Counted from the first letter of the stretch, positions 18,440-27,802 are shown. The stretch is 64,000 nt of DNA from Bradyrhizobium sp. LHD-71 (GCF_031157255.1 NZ_JAVIFX010000014.1:1-64000), one strand, 5' to 3'. The notes: generated from the sequence alone by a model not told the origin. Translations and numbers: made by a program.

Positions 18440-19594
18440 GTGCAATTGGACGACGACACCAGGATGATCCAGGAGACGGTCGCGAAGTTCGTGGACCGCG
18501 AGCTGATCCCGATCGAGAATGATGTTCTGAAAGCCAGATCGCATGGCGGCGAGGGGCCTGGTCCGAACGAAACGCAGAGCGAGCGCTTGCGGAAGGTTTC
18601 GCGCGAGCTTGGTCTGTGGGGTCTGGACGCGCCGGTCGAGCTCGGGGGCCAGGATCTGCCGGCGGTGACGATCGCGGCGGTCAAGGAGGAGATGGGGCGT
18701 TCCTGCGTGAACTTCACGCTGCCGCCGGATTCGCCGAACCTGCGCATGCTGGCTGCAGTCGGCACCGAGCCGCAGAAGCAGCGCTACCTAAAGCCGTACA
18801 TCGAGGGGCGGATGACCTCGGCCATCGCGATCTCCGAGCCGGGTGCCGGCGGCGATCCGGCCGGCATGAAGACCCGCGCCGTCCTGCAAGGCGGGCAATG
18901 GGTCATCAACGGACGCAAGATCTGGATCTCCAACGCGAAGAATGCGGATTTCGTCATCGTCATGGCGCGGGTCGGCGAGGGCGAACGCCGCGGCGGCATC
19001 ACCTCGTTCATCGTCGACAAGGGCACGCCCGGCTTCATCATCGAACGCGAGATCCCGATGGTGGGCGGCGCGCGGACTTACGAAATCGTTTTCGACGATT
19101 GCCGAATTCCCGAAGATTCAGTGCTCGGCGTCGTCGGGCAGGGCTACGCGCCGATGCAGCTACGGCTTTTGACGCGCCGTCTCGAGATGGGCTCGACATC
19201 GATCGGCATCGCCCGGCGCGCGCTCGAGATGATGTGCGAGCACGCCAAGCAGCGCGAGACATTCGGTGTCCGCCTTGCGGACCGTCAGGCGATCCAGTGG
19301 TGGATCGCCGACACTGCAACGCGCATCCATGCCTGCCGGCTGATGGTGCACGACGCGGCGGAAAAGACCGACCGCGGCGAAGACGTCCGTCACGAAGCGT
19401 CGATGATCAAGGTGTTCGCGACCGAGATGGCCTATGACGCGTGCGATCACGCGATGCAGACGCTCGGCGCGCTCGGCATGACGGTGGAGCTGCCGCTCAA
19501 CGCGCTGTGGCAGAAGGCGCGCATCATGCGGATGTACGAAGGACCGAGCGAGGTGCATCGTCAGACGATCGCCCGCAGGGTGCTCGGACGCTGA
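18440..19594 (+). CDS. Acyl-CoA dehydrogenase
   Basis: A 384-residue acyl-CoA dehydrogenase, paralogous to the divergent gene at 16939-18180. It has the flavin motif ISEPGAGGDPAGMKT, NGRKIWISNAKNADF, and the C-terminal YEGPSEVHRQTIARRVLG. The start at GTG 18440 (MQLDDDTRMIQETV) has a purine-rich ribosome-binding site, whereas a start at 18341 would add an arginine-rich tail with no homology. It is followed after 44 bases by an enoyl-CoA hydratase, the next step of beta-oxidation. Confidence 0.92.
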   Translation: MQLDDDTRMIQETVAKFVDRELIPIENDVLKARSHGGEGPGPNETQSERLRKVSRELGLWGLDAPVELGGQDLPAVTIAAVKEEMGRSCVNFTLPPDSPNLRMLAAVGTEPQKQRYLKPYIEGRMTSAIAISEPGAGGDPAGMKTRAVLQGGQWVINGRKIWISNAKNADFVIVMARVGEGERRGGITSFIVDKGTPGFIIEREIPMVGGARTYEIVFDDCRIPEDSVLGVVGQGYAPMQLRLLTRRLEMGSTSIGIARRALEMMCEHAKQRETFGVRLADRQAIQWWIADTATRIHACRLMVHDAAEKTDRGEDVRHEASMIKVFATEMAYDACDHAMQTLGALGMTVELPLNALWQKARIMRMYEGPSEVHRQTIARRVLGR

Positions 19595-19638
19595 AGGACA
19601 GATAATAAAGATTTCAACATCGCGATCTGGAGGACGCC

Positions 19639-20466
19639 ATGACCGCTTCGACTGCGACTGCAGCTTCAAGTGCAACTTCAACTGCCACGCCGCTGCTGGA
19701 AAGCCGCGACGGGCGCATCGTCACGCTGACGCTGAACCGACCGGAGCGGCTGAATGCGCTGTCGGCGGAGATGAGCGACATGCTCTACGAGGCCGTCATC
19801 CGCACCGACAAGGATCCGGATGTCGGCGTCGTCATCGTCACCGGCGCCGGCCGCGGCTTCTGCGCGGGCGGCGACGTCAAGAACATGGCCGAGCGCAAGA
19901 ACCCTAACCGCGAAGAGCGCCTCGAGCATCTCAAGCGCTCGCACCGCGTGCCGCTGGCGATGCGCAACAGCTCGAAAGTCTTCATCTCCGCGATCAACGG
20001 CCCCGCGACCGGCGCGGGGCTCGGCATCGCCACCGTCGGCGACATCCGTATCGCGGCGCGCAGCGCGCGCTTCGGCGCAGCATTCGCCAATGTCGGCCTC
20101 GCCGGCGACTGGGGCGTCTCATGGCTGCTGACGCGGACGATCGGTCCGTCGATGGCGCGGCAGATGCTGCTCTCGGCGGAACTGATCGATGCGGCCCGTG
20201 CGCTGCAGATCGGCCTCGTTCACAACGTGGTGGACGATGCCGCGCTGATGGACGAGGCGAAACGGATTGCCACGCGCTATGCCGAAGGACCCGGCATGTC
20301 GTTCAAGCTGATCAAGCAGAACCTGCTGCACGCGGAAGGCGCGACCTTCGCCGAGTCGCTCGACGTCGAGGCCGAGAACCAGGCCACCGCGATGATGACC
20401 GAGGATCACAAGGAAGCGGTCGCGGCCTTCCTCGGCAAGCGGAAGGGGAATTTCAAGGGCAGGTAG
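19639..20466 (+). CDS. Enoyl-CoA hydratase/isomerase family protein
   Basis: A 275-residue crotonase-fold protein. The oxyanion loop FCAGGDVKNM is at residues 74-83, and NGPATGAGLG and FGAAFANVGLAGDWG are present. Asp157 lies where the PaaG/isomerase subgroup carries its acid, while the hydratase glutamates are not evident, so it may be an enoyl-CoA isomerase or a specialised hydratase. The N-terminus has an unusual Thr/Ala/Ser stretch of about 18 residues; the ATG at 19639 has GGAGG upstream. It is co-transcribed with the acyl-CoA dehydrogenase. Confidence 0.9.
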   Translation: MTASTATAASSATSTATPLLESRDGRIVTLTLNRPERLNALSAEMSDMLYEAVIRTDKDPDVGVVIVTGAGRGFCAGGDVKNMAERKNPNREERLEHLKRSHRVPLAMRNSSKVFISAINGPATGAGLGIATVGDIRIAARSARFGAAFANVGLAGDWGVSWLLTRTIGPSMARQMLLSAELIDAARALQIGLVHNVVDDAALMDEAKRIATRYAEGPGMSFKLIKQNLLHAEGATFAESLDVEAENQATAMMTEDHKEAVAAFLGKRKGNFKGR

Positions 20467-20500
20467 ACCGGCCGATCGTCCGCTACGGTTGCTGCGAGTG

Positions 20501-20522
20501 CCCGCCGGTTCACGCCGGCGGG
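20501..20522. terminator. Stem-loop between convergent genes
   Basis: An 8-bp stem (CCCGCCGG / CCGGCGGG) with a 6-base loop follows the enoyl-CoA hydratase gene. A second 7-bp hairpin (20537-20554) overlaps the stop of the opposing Bug gene. Neither has a long T-run, so the terminator role is inferred from position. Confidence 0.4.
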
Positions 20523-20547
20523 TTCAAGTCCACCCTCAATTGATGCG

Positions 20548-21540
20548 TCAATTGGGTGACAGTTCGAGCTTGCCGGTCAGTTCGGACCAGACGGGTCCTT
20601 CCTCGGTCACCCACCGCTTGAAATCGGCCCGGCCGATCGCCCGCTGCTCGGCGCCGGCGATCATGAACTTTTCCCACGTCGCCTCGTCGCGGCCGGCGTC
20701 GACCGCGAGTTTTGAAATCGTATCGATGATGGAATCCGGAAGGCCGGCCGGCGCCAGGATGCCGGTGACGCTCATCAGCGAAAGCCCCGGATCCGGCGCG
20801 CCCAGCTCGAGGAATGTCGGAACGCCAGGATATTTCGAGAGCCTGTTGCGGCCCTGGATTGCGAGGGCCGTCCCCTTGCCAAGCTGGATGACATTCATTC
20901 CCACCGCCCCGCTGGCGATGCCACCTTGCAGCGAGCCAGCGGCGACATCGGCCCACATCAGTCCGCTGCCGCGGTAATGCACCGCCGTGAACGGCGCCTT
21001 GTAAAATCTCTCCAACGCGGCAACGCCAACATGCGCCAGTGATCCGGCGCCATAGGTGCCGATGTTGGCTGGATTCTTGCGGGCGTATTCGACGAACTGG
21101 TCCATGGTTTTAACGCCGGTCGATACGTTGACGATAAGCGGCAGGCCTGCAACGGGCTGGGCGGCCACAGGCTCGAAGTCCTTGACGGGATCGTAAGGAA
21201 GATTCTTGTGAAGAATCTTCTGCGTCATCAACGCAGAGCCCACCATGTAAAGCAGCGTGTAGCCATCGGCGGGAGCGTTTTTCAATTCCGTGGCCGCAAC
21301 GACGCCGTTGGCTCCGGGCCGGTTGTCGGCGATGACGGGTTGGTCCAGCTTCTTCGAGAGATACTCGACGAAGATGCGGGAGACCTGATCGGTGCCGCCT
21401 CCTGCCGCATCGCCGATAATCATCCGGATCGGCTTTGATGGACGCCAGCTTTGTGCAATCGCCGGCGCCGCAAGGAGCGACGCGCTTGCCGCACCAACAC
21501 CTGAAACAAGGATATCACGACGCGTGAAACGCCCGGTCAT
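20548..21540 (-). CDS. Tripartite tricarboxylate transporter receptor (Bug family)
   Basis: A 330-residue periplasmic binding protein with a twin-arginine leader (TRRDILVSG) and a cleavage region near PAIAQ. The family motifs are GDAAGGGTDQ, ADNRPGANG and ADGYT. The ATG at 21540 has a GGAGG box; the upstream extension to 21645 is non-homologous. It is the downstream-most of four Bug genes on this strand between 20.5 and 25.5 kb and is convergent with the enoyl-CoA hydratase. No TctA/TctB permease is nearby. The ligand is unknown, probably a carboxylate or CoA-ester precursor. Confidence 0.92.
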   Translation of the reverse strand: MTGRFTRRDILVSGVGAASASLLAAPAIAQSWRPSKPIRMIIGDAAGGGTDQVSRIFVEYLSKKLDQPVIADNRPGANGVVAATELKNAPADGYTLLYMVGSALMTQKILHKNLPYDPVKDFEPVAAQPVAGLPLIVNVSTGVKTMDQFVEYARKNPANIGTYGAGSLAHVGVAALERFYKAPFTAVHYRGSGLMWADVAAGSLQGGIASGAVGMNVIQLGKGTALAIQGRNRLSKYPGVPTFLELGAPDPGLSLMSVTGILAPAGLPDSIIDTISKLAVDAGRDEATWEKFMIAGAEQRAIGRADFKRWVTEEGPVWSELTGKLELSPN

Positions 21541-21734
21541 CTGCGCAACCTCCACATTTATTGTTCTTGCGGAGATGAGCGTAACCGAAATCGCAAACGC
21601 AAGCCACTTCGACGAGCTCCTTCGTCGACATGGCTTGACTGTCATGTCGAGGGGCCGCTCGACCGAGTTGCGCGCGATTCAGAAAACAACCGAAGCAGAT
21701 CGCGAATCTGACCGGCGGGCCGGTCAGAGCGCTC

Positions 21735-22109
21735 TCAGAGCTGTGGTTGGCGGGACCGTTCGGCCTCGCGCATCAGATCCAGCGGCCGCCACGGCTTGAG
21801 CATGAAGGCGGCGCCGGGCGGAAGCTGAGTCGACAGATCGCCTGACGCGACGACCACATGCACGTCCGGGTAGCGCTGCCGGGCAAGCCGAGCGAGTTCG
21901 AGGCCGCTCATGTCGCCGCCGAGGTGGACGTCGGCATAGATCAACGACAGATCGCCGCCCGCCTCCTTCAGCACGGCGGTCGCAGCCTCCGCGCTGTCGC
22001 AGGCGATTACCTTCATCTCGCATTCTTCGAGCAAGAACGTCACCATCGAACGCTGGATGTCGTCGTCTTCGACCACCAACGCAGTTGGTCTTATCGCTGT
22101 GATTGTCAT
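21735..22109 (-). CDS. Single-domain response regulator receiver protein
   Basis: A 124-residue CheY-like receiver with no output domain. The acidic pocket VVEDDD is at residues about 10-15, the phosphorylated Asp is in IYADVHLGG, and the conserved Lys is in MLKPWRP. The start at ATG 22109 (MTITAIRPTALVV) follows an AGGG box. No kinase gene is adjacent, so it is an orphan receiver located among Bug genes. Partner kinases could be hybrid kinases elsewhere or the HWE kinase at 61.4 kb, but that is speculation. Confidence 0.85.
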   Translation of the reverse strand: MTITAIRPTALVVEDDDIQRSMVTFLLEECEMKVIACDSAEAATAVLKEAGGDLSLIYADVHLGGDMSGLELARLARQRYPDVHVVVASGDLSTQLPPGAAFMLKPWRPLDLMREAERSRQPQL

Positions 22110-22261
22110 GTGATGCCCTGCCATCGGCGCGACCATGCGCGCGTGGCATGCATAGAACCGAGGCGTGGCCGCTCGCGATATCGGAAAAGCTACCCTTTCA
22201 AAGGCAGGGAAAACCCGTATGTGGCACAATTGCCGATGCAAAGCATTTGAGACAAAGTGTT

Positions 22262-22374
22262 CGTCATTGCGAGCGGAGCGAAGCAATCCAGCCGCGCGAA
22301 GCGTGCAAAGAAAGCGCGGCATGTGCGTCTGACTCAGACTGGATTGCCGCGTCGCTGCGCTCCTCGCAATGACG
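22262..22374. repeat. Palindromic extragenic repeat element, second copy
   Basis: The outer arms CGTCATTGCGAG and CTCGCAATGACG are identical to those of the element at 12033-12161, and the AAGCAATCCAG / CTGGATTGC inner arms are conserved. The centre differs. It lies just past the stop of the Bug gene (22380) and upstream of the receiver gene. Confidence 0.85.
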
Positions 22375-22379
22375 AAGTG

Positions 22380-23360
22380 CTATTCGATCGACAGCTTCAG
22401 GCTCTTGATCAGTGGCGCCCACCGATCCGTTTCTGACTTGATGAAGCTGCCGAGCTCTGCCGGCGTCGAGTGAACGAGCTCGATCGCCGTCAATCGCTCG
22501 CCGAGATCGGGCGCCTTCACAATGCGCGCCATCTCGGCGTTGAGCTTGTCGATGATCGGCTGCGGCGTTCCGGCCGGCGCCAACAGGCCGTACCATTCGG
22601 TCGTCACCACGTCGAAGCCCTGCTCCTTGAAAGTCGGCACCTCGGGGATCGACGGATAGCGTTGGTCGGAGGAGACGGCGAGCGCCTTCAACACACCCGC
22701 CTTGTACTGCGGCAGCGCCTGAGCGACCGTGCCGAAGCTCATCGGCAGATGCCCGGCGATCAGGTCGTTCATCGCCGGCGTGCCGCCGCGATAGAGGATG
22801 TGGGTCATATCCACTTTGGCGTTGGTCTTGAACAGCTCCGCGGTGAGATGCGTCATCGTGCCGACGCCGGCGGAGGCGAAGTTGAGTTTCGTCTCCGTCT
22901 TCGCGTGAGCGACCAGCTCCTTGAGGTTGTTCGGCGGGAATTTCGGGTTCGCGTAGAGGACCACCGGCGCCTTGGCGAGCAGGGCGATCGGCGCGAAGTC
23001 CTTCTCCGTATCGAACGGCAGCTTGGTGCTGAGGCTCGGATTGGTGGTGTGGCTGCTCACCGCGATGATCAGCGTGTAGCCGTCCGGTGGCGCCTTTGCG
23101 AGCGCAGTGGTGCCGATGATGGTGCTGGCGCCGGCGCGGTTCTCGACCACGACCGGCTTGCCCCAGGCATCGTTCAGCTTCTGGGCGATGGTCCGCCCGA
23201 GCACGTCGACCGAGCCGCCCGGCGGGAACGGCACGATGATGGTGATCTGGCGTTCGGGGTAGCTTGCGGCCGATTGGGCGTGGCTGTCGCCGCTGGCCAG
23301 CACGGCCAGCGGGATGATGAATGCGGCCCAGATCAGCATCGTTCGCCTGCGCATTGTCAT
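22380..23360 (-). CDS. Tripartite tricarboxylate transporter receptor (Bug family)
   Basis: A 326-residue periplasmic binding protein. The leader MTMRRRTMLIWAAFIIPL could use Sec or TAT, with cleavage near SHAQ. It has TIIVPFPPGGSVD, VENRAGA, PDGYT and VPTFKEQG, as expected for Bug proteins. It is 70 bases downstream of another Bug gene (23431-24489), probably in one transcript. The downstream end touches the palindromic repeat. The ligand is unknown and no permease gene is present. Confidence 0.92.
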   Translation of the reverse strand: MTMRRRTMLIWAAFIIPLAVLASGDSHAQSAASYPERQITIIVPFPPGGSVDVLGRTIAQKLNDAWGKPVVVENRAGASTIIGTTALAKAPPDGYTLIIAVSSHTTNPSLSTKLPFDTEKDFAPIALLAKAPVVLYANPKFPPNNLKELVAHAKTETKLNFASAGVGTMTHLTAELFKTNAKVDMTHILYRGGTPAMNDLIAGHLPMSFGTVAQALPQYKAGVLKALAVSSDQRYPSIPEVPTFKEQGFDVVTTEWYGLLAPAGTPQPIIDKLNAEMARIVKAPDLGERLTAIELVHSTPAELGSFIKSETDRWAPLIKSLKLSIE

Positions 23361-23430
23361 TCCCTCTATATCCCTTATCCCTTGTGCGCTTCATGCGCGG
23401 TGTTTTCCGTCATGGTATCGCCGCGCCCGC

Positions 23431-24489
23431 TTACTCAAGCTTGGCACCGGATTCCCGGATGATTGGCAGCCACCGTTCGCCTTCGGCCATGATGTAGGCG
23501 TGCGTGCGTTCCGGCGACATGCCGGGCGTTTCGACCGAGCCAAGTTCCTTGATGCGGTTCGAGACGGTCTCGGTCTTCATGATCGCGTCGATGTGCTCAT
23601 AGAGAAACTGGACGATAGGCTTCGGCGTACCCTTCGGCGCCGACCACGGCGTCCAGCTTGTCGCAACCAGTTCGGGAAAGCCGACGTCGGTGGCGCTTGG
23701 CGTGTCGGGCATGGCCGGCACGCGCTTCTCTTGCCAGACCATCAGCGCGCGTCCCTGTCCGGCCTTCACGCGCTCGACCCAGGTGGAAACCGTGTCGATG
23801 GTGAAAGACACACGGCCGGCAAGCAGGTCGCTCACCACGCTGGCTGACCCCCGATACGGCACGTGTTGCGCGGAGGTGCCGAGCTTCTTCATCAGATAGA
23901 GTGCGGCGATGTGGGCGCTGGTGCCGACGCCCGCCGAGCCGAAGTCGTGCCGGTTCGGCTCCCGTTTCAGCAGCGCCTGAAATTCGCTTAAGTTGGCGGC
24001 AGGCAGATCCTTGTTGACGATGAGCACGAGAGGCGCACCACCGGTGATGGTGATGTGCTCGAGATCCGTCATCGGATTGACGGCCGGGTTCTGATGCAGC
24101 GCCAGATTGTAAACGTGGGTGCCGGGTGAGCCGGCGATCAGCGCGTATCCGTCGGCCGGTGACTGGGTGGTCGCAAGGATCGCCACCATGCCGCCACCGC
24201 CGGTTTTGCTTTCCACCAGCACGGGCTGTCCGACGCGTTCGCTCAGCATGTTCGAGATCAGCCGGACGATGATGTCGGTGTTGCCGCCCGGAGTGAACGG
24301 AATCAGCACCTTGATCGGCTTGTTGGGATAGTTCGTCCCGGGAGCGGTTGCGTGCTGCGCCAGTGCTGGGAGAGAAACGGTGCTCGCAGCGACGAACGCA
24401 GCGCCGGCGCGCAGAACGTCGCGGCGGCGCACGGCCCTGACAGGGAGGTCCCGGTTTCGCAGGTCGCGATCGAAAGAACGATCCGTCAT
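23431..24489 (-). CDS. Tripartite tricarboxylate transporter receptor (Bug family)
   Basis: A 352-residue Bug-type receptor with a longer N-terminus carrying a twin-arginine motif (RRRDVLRAG) about 20 residues in and a cleavage region near PALAQ. The core motifs are KVLIPFTPGGNTD, VESKTGGGG and ADGYA. It lies between two other Bug genes on the same strand, 40 bases from the upstream one. Tandem Bug genes without a TctAB partner suggest a shared permease elsewhere or a sensory role. Confidence 0.92.
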   Translation of the reverse strand: MTDRSFDRDLRNRDLPVRAVRRRDVLRAGAAFVAASTVSLPALAQHATAPGTNYPNKPIKVLIPFTPGGNTDIIVRLISNMLSERVGQPVLVESKTGGGGMVAILATTQSPADGYALIAGSPGTHVYNLALHQNPAVNPMTDLEHITITGGAPLVLIVNKDLPAANLSEFQALLKREPNRHDFGSAGVGTSAHIAALYLMKKLGTSAQHVPYRGSASVVSDLLAGRVSFTIDTVSTWVERVKAGQGRALMVWQEKRVPAMPDTPSATDVGFPELVATSWTPWSAPKGTPKPIVQFLYEHIDAIMKTETVSNRIKELGSVETPGMSPERTHAYIMAEGERWLPIIRESGAKLE

Positions 24490-24529
24490 CAGCGTCCCCC
24501 GCGTTCGTGGTGTCGGCTGCGCGTGCCGC

Positions 24530-25510
24530 TCATTCCGCCTTGATGCCCGAAGCCTTGATCACCCGGTCCCAGCGCTCGATGTCCTGTTCCAGGAACGCGC
24601 GAAACTCGGAGGAACTGCTGCCGACGACATTGCCGCCGAGCTTTTTGATGCGCTCCATCGTCTCAGGTTTCCGCAACGACTGCTGCAATGCCCCGGTGAG
24701 CTTCTGCACGATGGGCGCAGGCGTCTTCGCCGGCGCAAACATGCCGATCCACGGCGCGGTGTCCTCGAAGCCGCTCAGCCCTGCTTCCGCCATCGTTGGC
24801 ACATTCGGAAAATCCGCCTGCCGCTGCTTTGTGCCGCTTGCGAGAACCTTCAGCTTGTTGTCGGCGACGTAGTCGGCGATGCCGATCATCGGATAGAACA
24901 TGAACGAGATGCGGCCGGCGAGCACTTCGGTCAGCGCCGGCGCGTTGCCGCGGAACGGCACATGGCCCATCTTCACGTCGGCCGCGCGCGCGAGCATCGC
25001 CGCCGCAAGATGCGCCGAGCCGCCGTTGCCCGCGGAGCCATACAGCAACTCGCCGGGCTTCTGCTTGGCGGCCGCGATCAGCTCCTGCAGCGTGTTGTAC
25101 GACGAACCGGCGGCGGTCACGATCACCAGCGGCGTCACCGCAGCGTTGCCGATCGGAACGAAGTCGTTCAACGGATGGTACTTCACGTTCGGCACGATCA
25201 GGAAGTTCACGACGTGCGACAGCGAGGTGCACAGCAGCGTGTACCCGTCCGCGTCCGCGCGAGCCACGGCTTCGGTCGCTACCTGCGCATTGGCGCCCGT
25301 GCGGTTCTCGACGACGACCGACTGACCGAGCGTGGCGGACATGTCCTGGGCGACAATGCGGCCGATCACGTCGGTCGGGCCGCCGGCCGCAAAGCCGATG
25401 ATCAGCCGGATCGGCCGATCAGGATAATTGGATTGTGCGGTGGCGCGGTCCGGGATGCCCGACGCGAGCAAGGCCGCACCCGAGGCCAGCATCTGGCGGC
25501 GTGAGATCAT
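24530..25510 (-). CDS. Tripartite tricarboxylate transporter receptor (Bug family)
   Basis: A 326-residue Bug receptor with a short twin-arginine leader (SRRQMLASG) and a cleavage region near ATAQ. Motifs are RLIIGFAAGGPTD, VENRTGANAQ and ADGYT. ATG 25510 has a strong GGGGAGGAG ribosome-binding site. It is the first gene of the Bug row and is divergent from the alpha/beta hydrolase gene. The shared 207-bp region has TATAGAACGT-type sequences facing both ways. Confidence 0.93.
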   Translation of the reverse strand: MISRRQMLASGAALLASGIPDRATAQSNYPDRPIRLIIGFAAGGPTDVIGRIVAQDMSATLGQSVVVENRTGANAQVATEAVARADADGYTLLCTSLSHVVNFLIVPNVKYHPLNDFVPIGNAAVTPLVIVTAAGSSYNTLQELIAAAKQKPGELLYGSAGNGGSAHLAAAMLARAADVKMGHVPFRGNAPALTEVLAGRISFMFYPMIGIADYVADNKLKVLASGTKQRQADFPNVPTMAEAGLSGFEDTAPWIGMFAPAKTPAPIVQKLTGALQQSLRKPETMERIKKLGGNVVGSSSSEFRAFLEQDIERWDRVIKASGIKAE

Positions 25511-25539
25511 CGCTCCTCCCCAGGGGCTCGGCGGCCCGC

Positions 25540-25549
25540 ACGTTCTATA
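25540..25549 (-). promoter_or_regulatory. TATAGAACGT core, minus-strand copy
   Basis: On the minus strand this reads TATAGAACGT, the same core as in the longer motif at 25684-25708. It lies about 30 bases upstream of the Bug gene start at 25510. It may be a promoter or operator half-site of a regulator shared with the divergent gene. Confidence 0.35.
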
Positions 25550-25683
25550 ATATTTATTTTTCAACCAGCTTATGGAACGTCTTCCGCGTGTCAAGGCGAT
25601 GGTCGGTCAGGCGCTGTTTCGAGCCGGAAAAAGCCGCAAGGCGCCTTGACGGCAAGGTGGCTGACGTCTCATGATATGGTAGG

Positions 25684-25708
25684 AAGAACCAGAATATAGA
25701 ACGTCGGC
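25684..25708 (+). promoter_or_regulatory. Conserved 25-bp upstream motif, copy 1
   Basis: The sequence is AAGAACCAG then AATATAGAACGTCGGC, just before the alpha/beta hydrolase start at 25718. It matches 34451-34475 at 22 of 25 positions. It is a candidate operator or promoter element shared by catabolic genes. Confidence 0.5.
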
Positions 25709-25717
25709 AAAACGACA

Positions 25718-26533
25718 ATGGACCCGAGGATGACGCATAAATTGAACACGACAGAAATCGCTGTCGCGGGCGCGAAGATCAAGGTTCTGGAAGGCGGGCA
25801 GGGGCCGGATCTGCTCTTCCTGCACGGCGCCGAAGGTCCCGACACATACTCGTCGGTCTACCTCGAAGAGCTTGCGAAGAACTTCCGTGTGATCGCGCCA
25901 TGGCATCCGGGTTTCGGCCATTCGGAGCGGCCGAAGAGCTTCACGAAGGTCGACGACCTCGCCTACTTCTACCTGGACCTCGCCGACCACTACGGTCTCA
26001 AAGACGCTGTGCTTGCGGGGGCGTCGTTCGGCGGCTGGATTGCACTGGAAACGGCGGTGCGGTCGGCCGCGCGTTTCTCGCAGCTCGTGCTATCGGCGCC
26101 GTTCGGCTTCAAGGCGGGCGGGCGCGAGACGCGCGACATCTTCGACCTCTATCTCGTCGGACCCGCCGAATGGCCGGAGTATTTCCTGGCCGACAAATCG
26201 CTGCTGCCTGACTATCCCAAACGTTCGGCGGACGAGTTGATGGGAATTGCGCGCAGCCGCGAGGCCATGACGCTCTACGGCTGGCAGCCCTACATGCACA
26301 ATCCGGTGCTCGGGCGATGGCTGCACCGGATCAAGCTGCCGACGCTGTTCGTCTGGGGCGACAAGGATCGGATGGTCAGTCCGGACTATGGGCGCGCCTA
26401 CGCGGCGCGCATTCCGGGCAGCCGGTTCGAGCTCATCACCGGCGCCGGGCATCTCGCTCATGTCGAGCAGCCGGCGAAGTTCCGCGATCTCGTTCTGGAC
26501 TTTGTCGGCAACAAGAAAAGCGCCGCAGCCTGA
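25718..26533 (+). CDS. Alpha/beta hydrolase
   Basis: A 271-residue alpha/beta-hydrolase-fold enzyme. The oxyanion segment HGAEG is at about residues 36-40, nucleophile Ser103 is in GASFGG, the acid is in WGDKDRM, and the catalytic His is in GAGHLAHVEQP. The first ATG (25718) has a poor ribosome-binding site, and ATG 25730 is a possible start. It is followed after 25 bases by a luciferase-like monooxygenase with a strong ribosome-binding site. The two resemble a monooxygenase-hydrolase pair for degradation of a ring or ester substrate, which is inference. Confidence 0.9.
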   Translation: MDPRMTHKLNTTEIAVAGAKIKVLEGGQGPDLLFLHGAEGPDTYSSVYLEELAKNFRVIAPWHPGFGHSERPKSFTKVDDLAYFYLDLADHYGLKDAVLAGASFGGWIALETAVRSAARFSQLVLSAPFGFKAGGRETRDIFDLYLVGPAEWPEYFLADKSLLPDYPKRSADELMGIARSREAMTLYGWQPYMHNPVLGRWLHRIKLPTLFVWGDKDRMVSPDYGRAYAARIPGSRFELITGAGHLAHVEQPAKFRDLVLDFVGNKKSAAA

Positions 26534-26558
26534 GCTTTCGGCTGTCACGGAGGATTCG

Positions 26559-27779
26559 ATGAAGATCTGGCATTTTTCCGAACAGGCCTATCCCGACGCA
26601 TGGACCAAGGATCCGGTGTCGCTGCGGGTGACGCTGCCGAACAAGCATTTCGATCCCGTCGAAGGCGGCAAGCTCCTGAACCGCTATCTGGACGAGTGGG
26701 CGTATTGCGACGAGATCGGCACCAACATCATGGTCAACGAGCACCACAGCACGGCGACGTGCCTGAGCTCGTCATGCACGCTGCAGCTTGCGATCCTTGC
26801 CCGCGAAACCAAGAAGGTGCGGCTCCTGTGTCTCGGCGTGCCGCTCGCGAACCGGACTGATCCGGTGCGGGTCGCGGAGGAACTCGCCTATATCGACTGC
26901 ATCTCCGGTGGCCGGCTCGAAATGGGGTTCGTGCGCGGAATCCAGTACGAAATCTCCGCCGTCAACTCGAACCCGGTCAACATGAGCGAACGCCTGTGGG
27001 AGGCGCATGACCTGATCATCAAGGCGATGACGACCCATGACGGCCCGTTCAACTGGGAGGGGGAGCATTATCACCACCGTCAGGTCAACATCTGGCCGCG
27101 GCCCATTCAGCAGCCGCACCCGCCGGTGTGGTCGAGCACGGGCAGTCTTTCGAGCGTCGACAAGATCGCCGAGAAGAATGCCACCGTGACCGCGATGAAC
27201 AGCGGCTTGCGCGCGAAGGGACTGTTCGCGCGGTACCGTCAGCGCCTGGCCGAATTCGGCCGTCCGCGGCCGGGCCTCGACAAATTCGCTTACATGAGCC
27301 TTGTCTCCGTCGCCGACACACAGGCGGAAGCATTCAAGCGCCTCGACAAGATCCGCGGCTATCTGCGGACGACGACAATCGTCGGCAAGGGTCTCGCCAA
27401 TCCGCCGGGCTATGCGGCGGCTGGCATCAACGCGGATCTGCTCGCCAATCCGCAAAAGGGCGAGCTAGGCATCATCGATCGCGATTCCAAGCCGGTGAAC
27501 CTGCGCACGGCGCCGCACGAGGCCCTGATCGACGCGGGCGCGGCGTTCGCCGGCACGCCGGATCAGGTGATCAAGCAGATCAAGCGTTTCCACAACGATA
27601 TCGGCGGCATCGGCAACTTCATCATGATGGGGCAGGGCGGCGACCTCACCCACAAGGAGACGCTCGACAATCTCGGCCTGTTCGCGCGCGAAGTGACGCC
27701 AGCGCTGCAGGACCTCAAGGAGCCGGAAGACGCGGCATCCGAGGCGCACGAACGTGTCCGCGAGCGCGCCGCGAGCTGA
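26559..27779 (+). CDS. LLM-class flavin-dependent oxidoreductase
   Basis: A 406-residue luciferase-like monooxygenase (FMN-dependent TIM barrel). Visible are the N-terminal MKIWHFSEQAYP strand, NEHHSTATC in the active-site region, GVPLANR, and GRLEMGFVRG. The ATG at 26559 follows CACGGAGG. It is co-transcribed with the alpha/beta hydrolase. Family members oxidise long-chain, cyclic or sulfonated compounds using reduced flavin from a separate reductase, and none is encoded nearby. The substrate is unknown. Confidence 0.9.
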   Translation: MKIWHFSEQAYPDAWTKDPVSLRVTLPNKHFDPVEGGKLLNRYLDEWAYCDEIGTNIMVNEHHSTATCLSSSCTLQLAILARETKKVRLLCLGVPLANRTDPVRVAEELAYIDCISGGRLEMGFVRGIQYEISAVNSNPVNMSERLWEAHDLIIKAMTTHDGPFNWEGEHYHHRQVNIWPRPIQQPHPPVWSSTGSLSSVDKIAEKNATVTAMNSGLRAKGLFARYRQRLAEFGRPRPGLDKFAYMSLVSVADTQAEAFKRLDKIRGYLRTTTIVGKGLANPPGYAAAGINADLLANPQKGELGIIDRDSKPVNLRTAPHEALIDAGAAFAGTPDQVIKQIKRFHNDIGGIGNFIMMGQGGDLTHKETLDNLGLFAREVTPALQDLKEPEDAASEAHERVRERAAS

Positions 27780-27787
27780 TAACACTG

Positions 27788-27802
27788 ATCCCCTTCGGGG
27801 AT
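27788..27802 (+). terminator. Short stem-loop after the monooxygenase gene
   Basis: A 6-bp stem ATCCCC / GGGGAT with a TTC loop begins eight bases after the stop at 27779. There is no T-run, so termination is only suggested by position. Confidence 0.35.
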
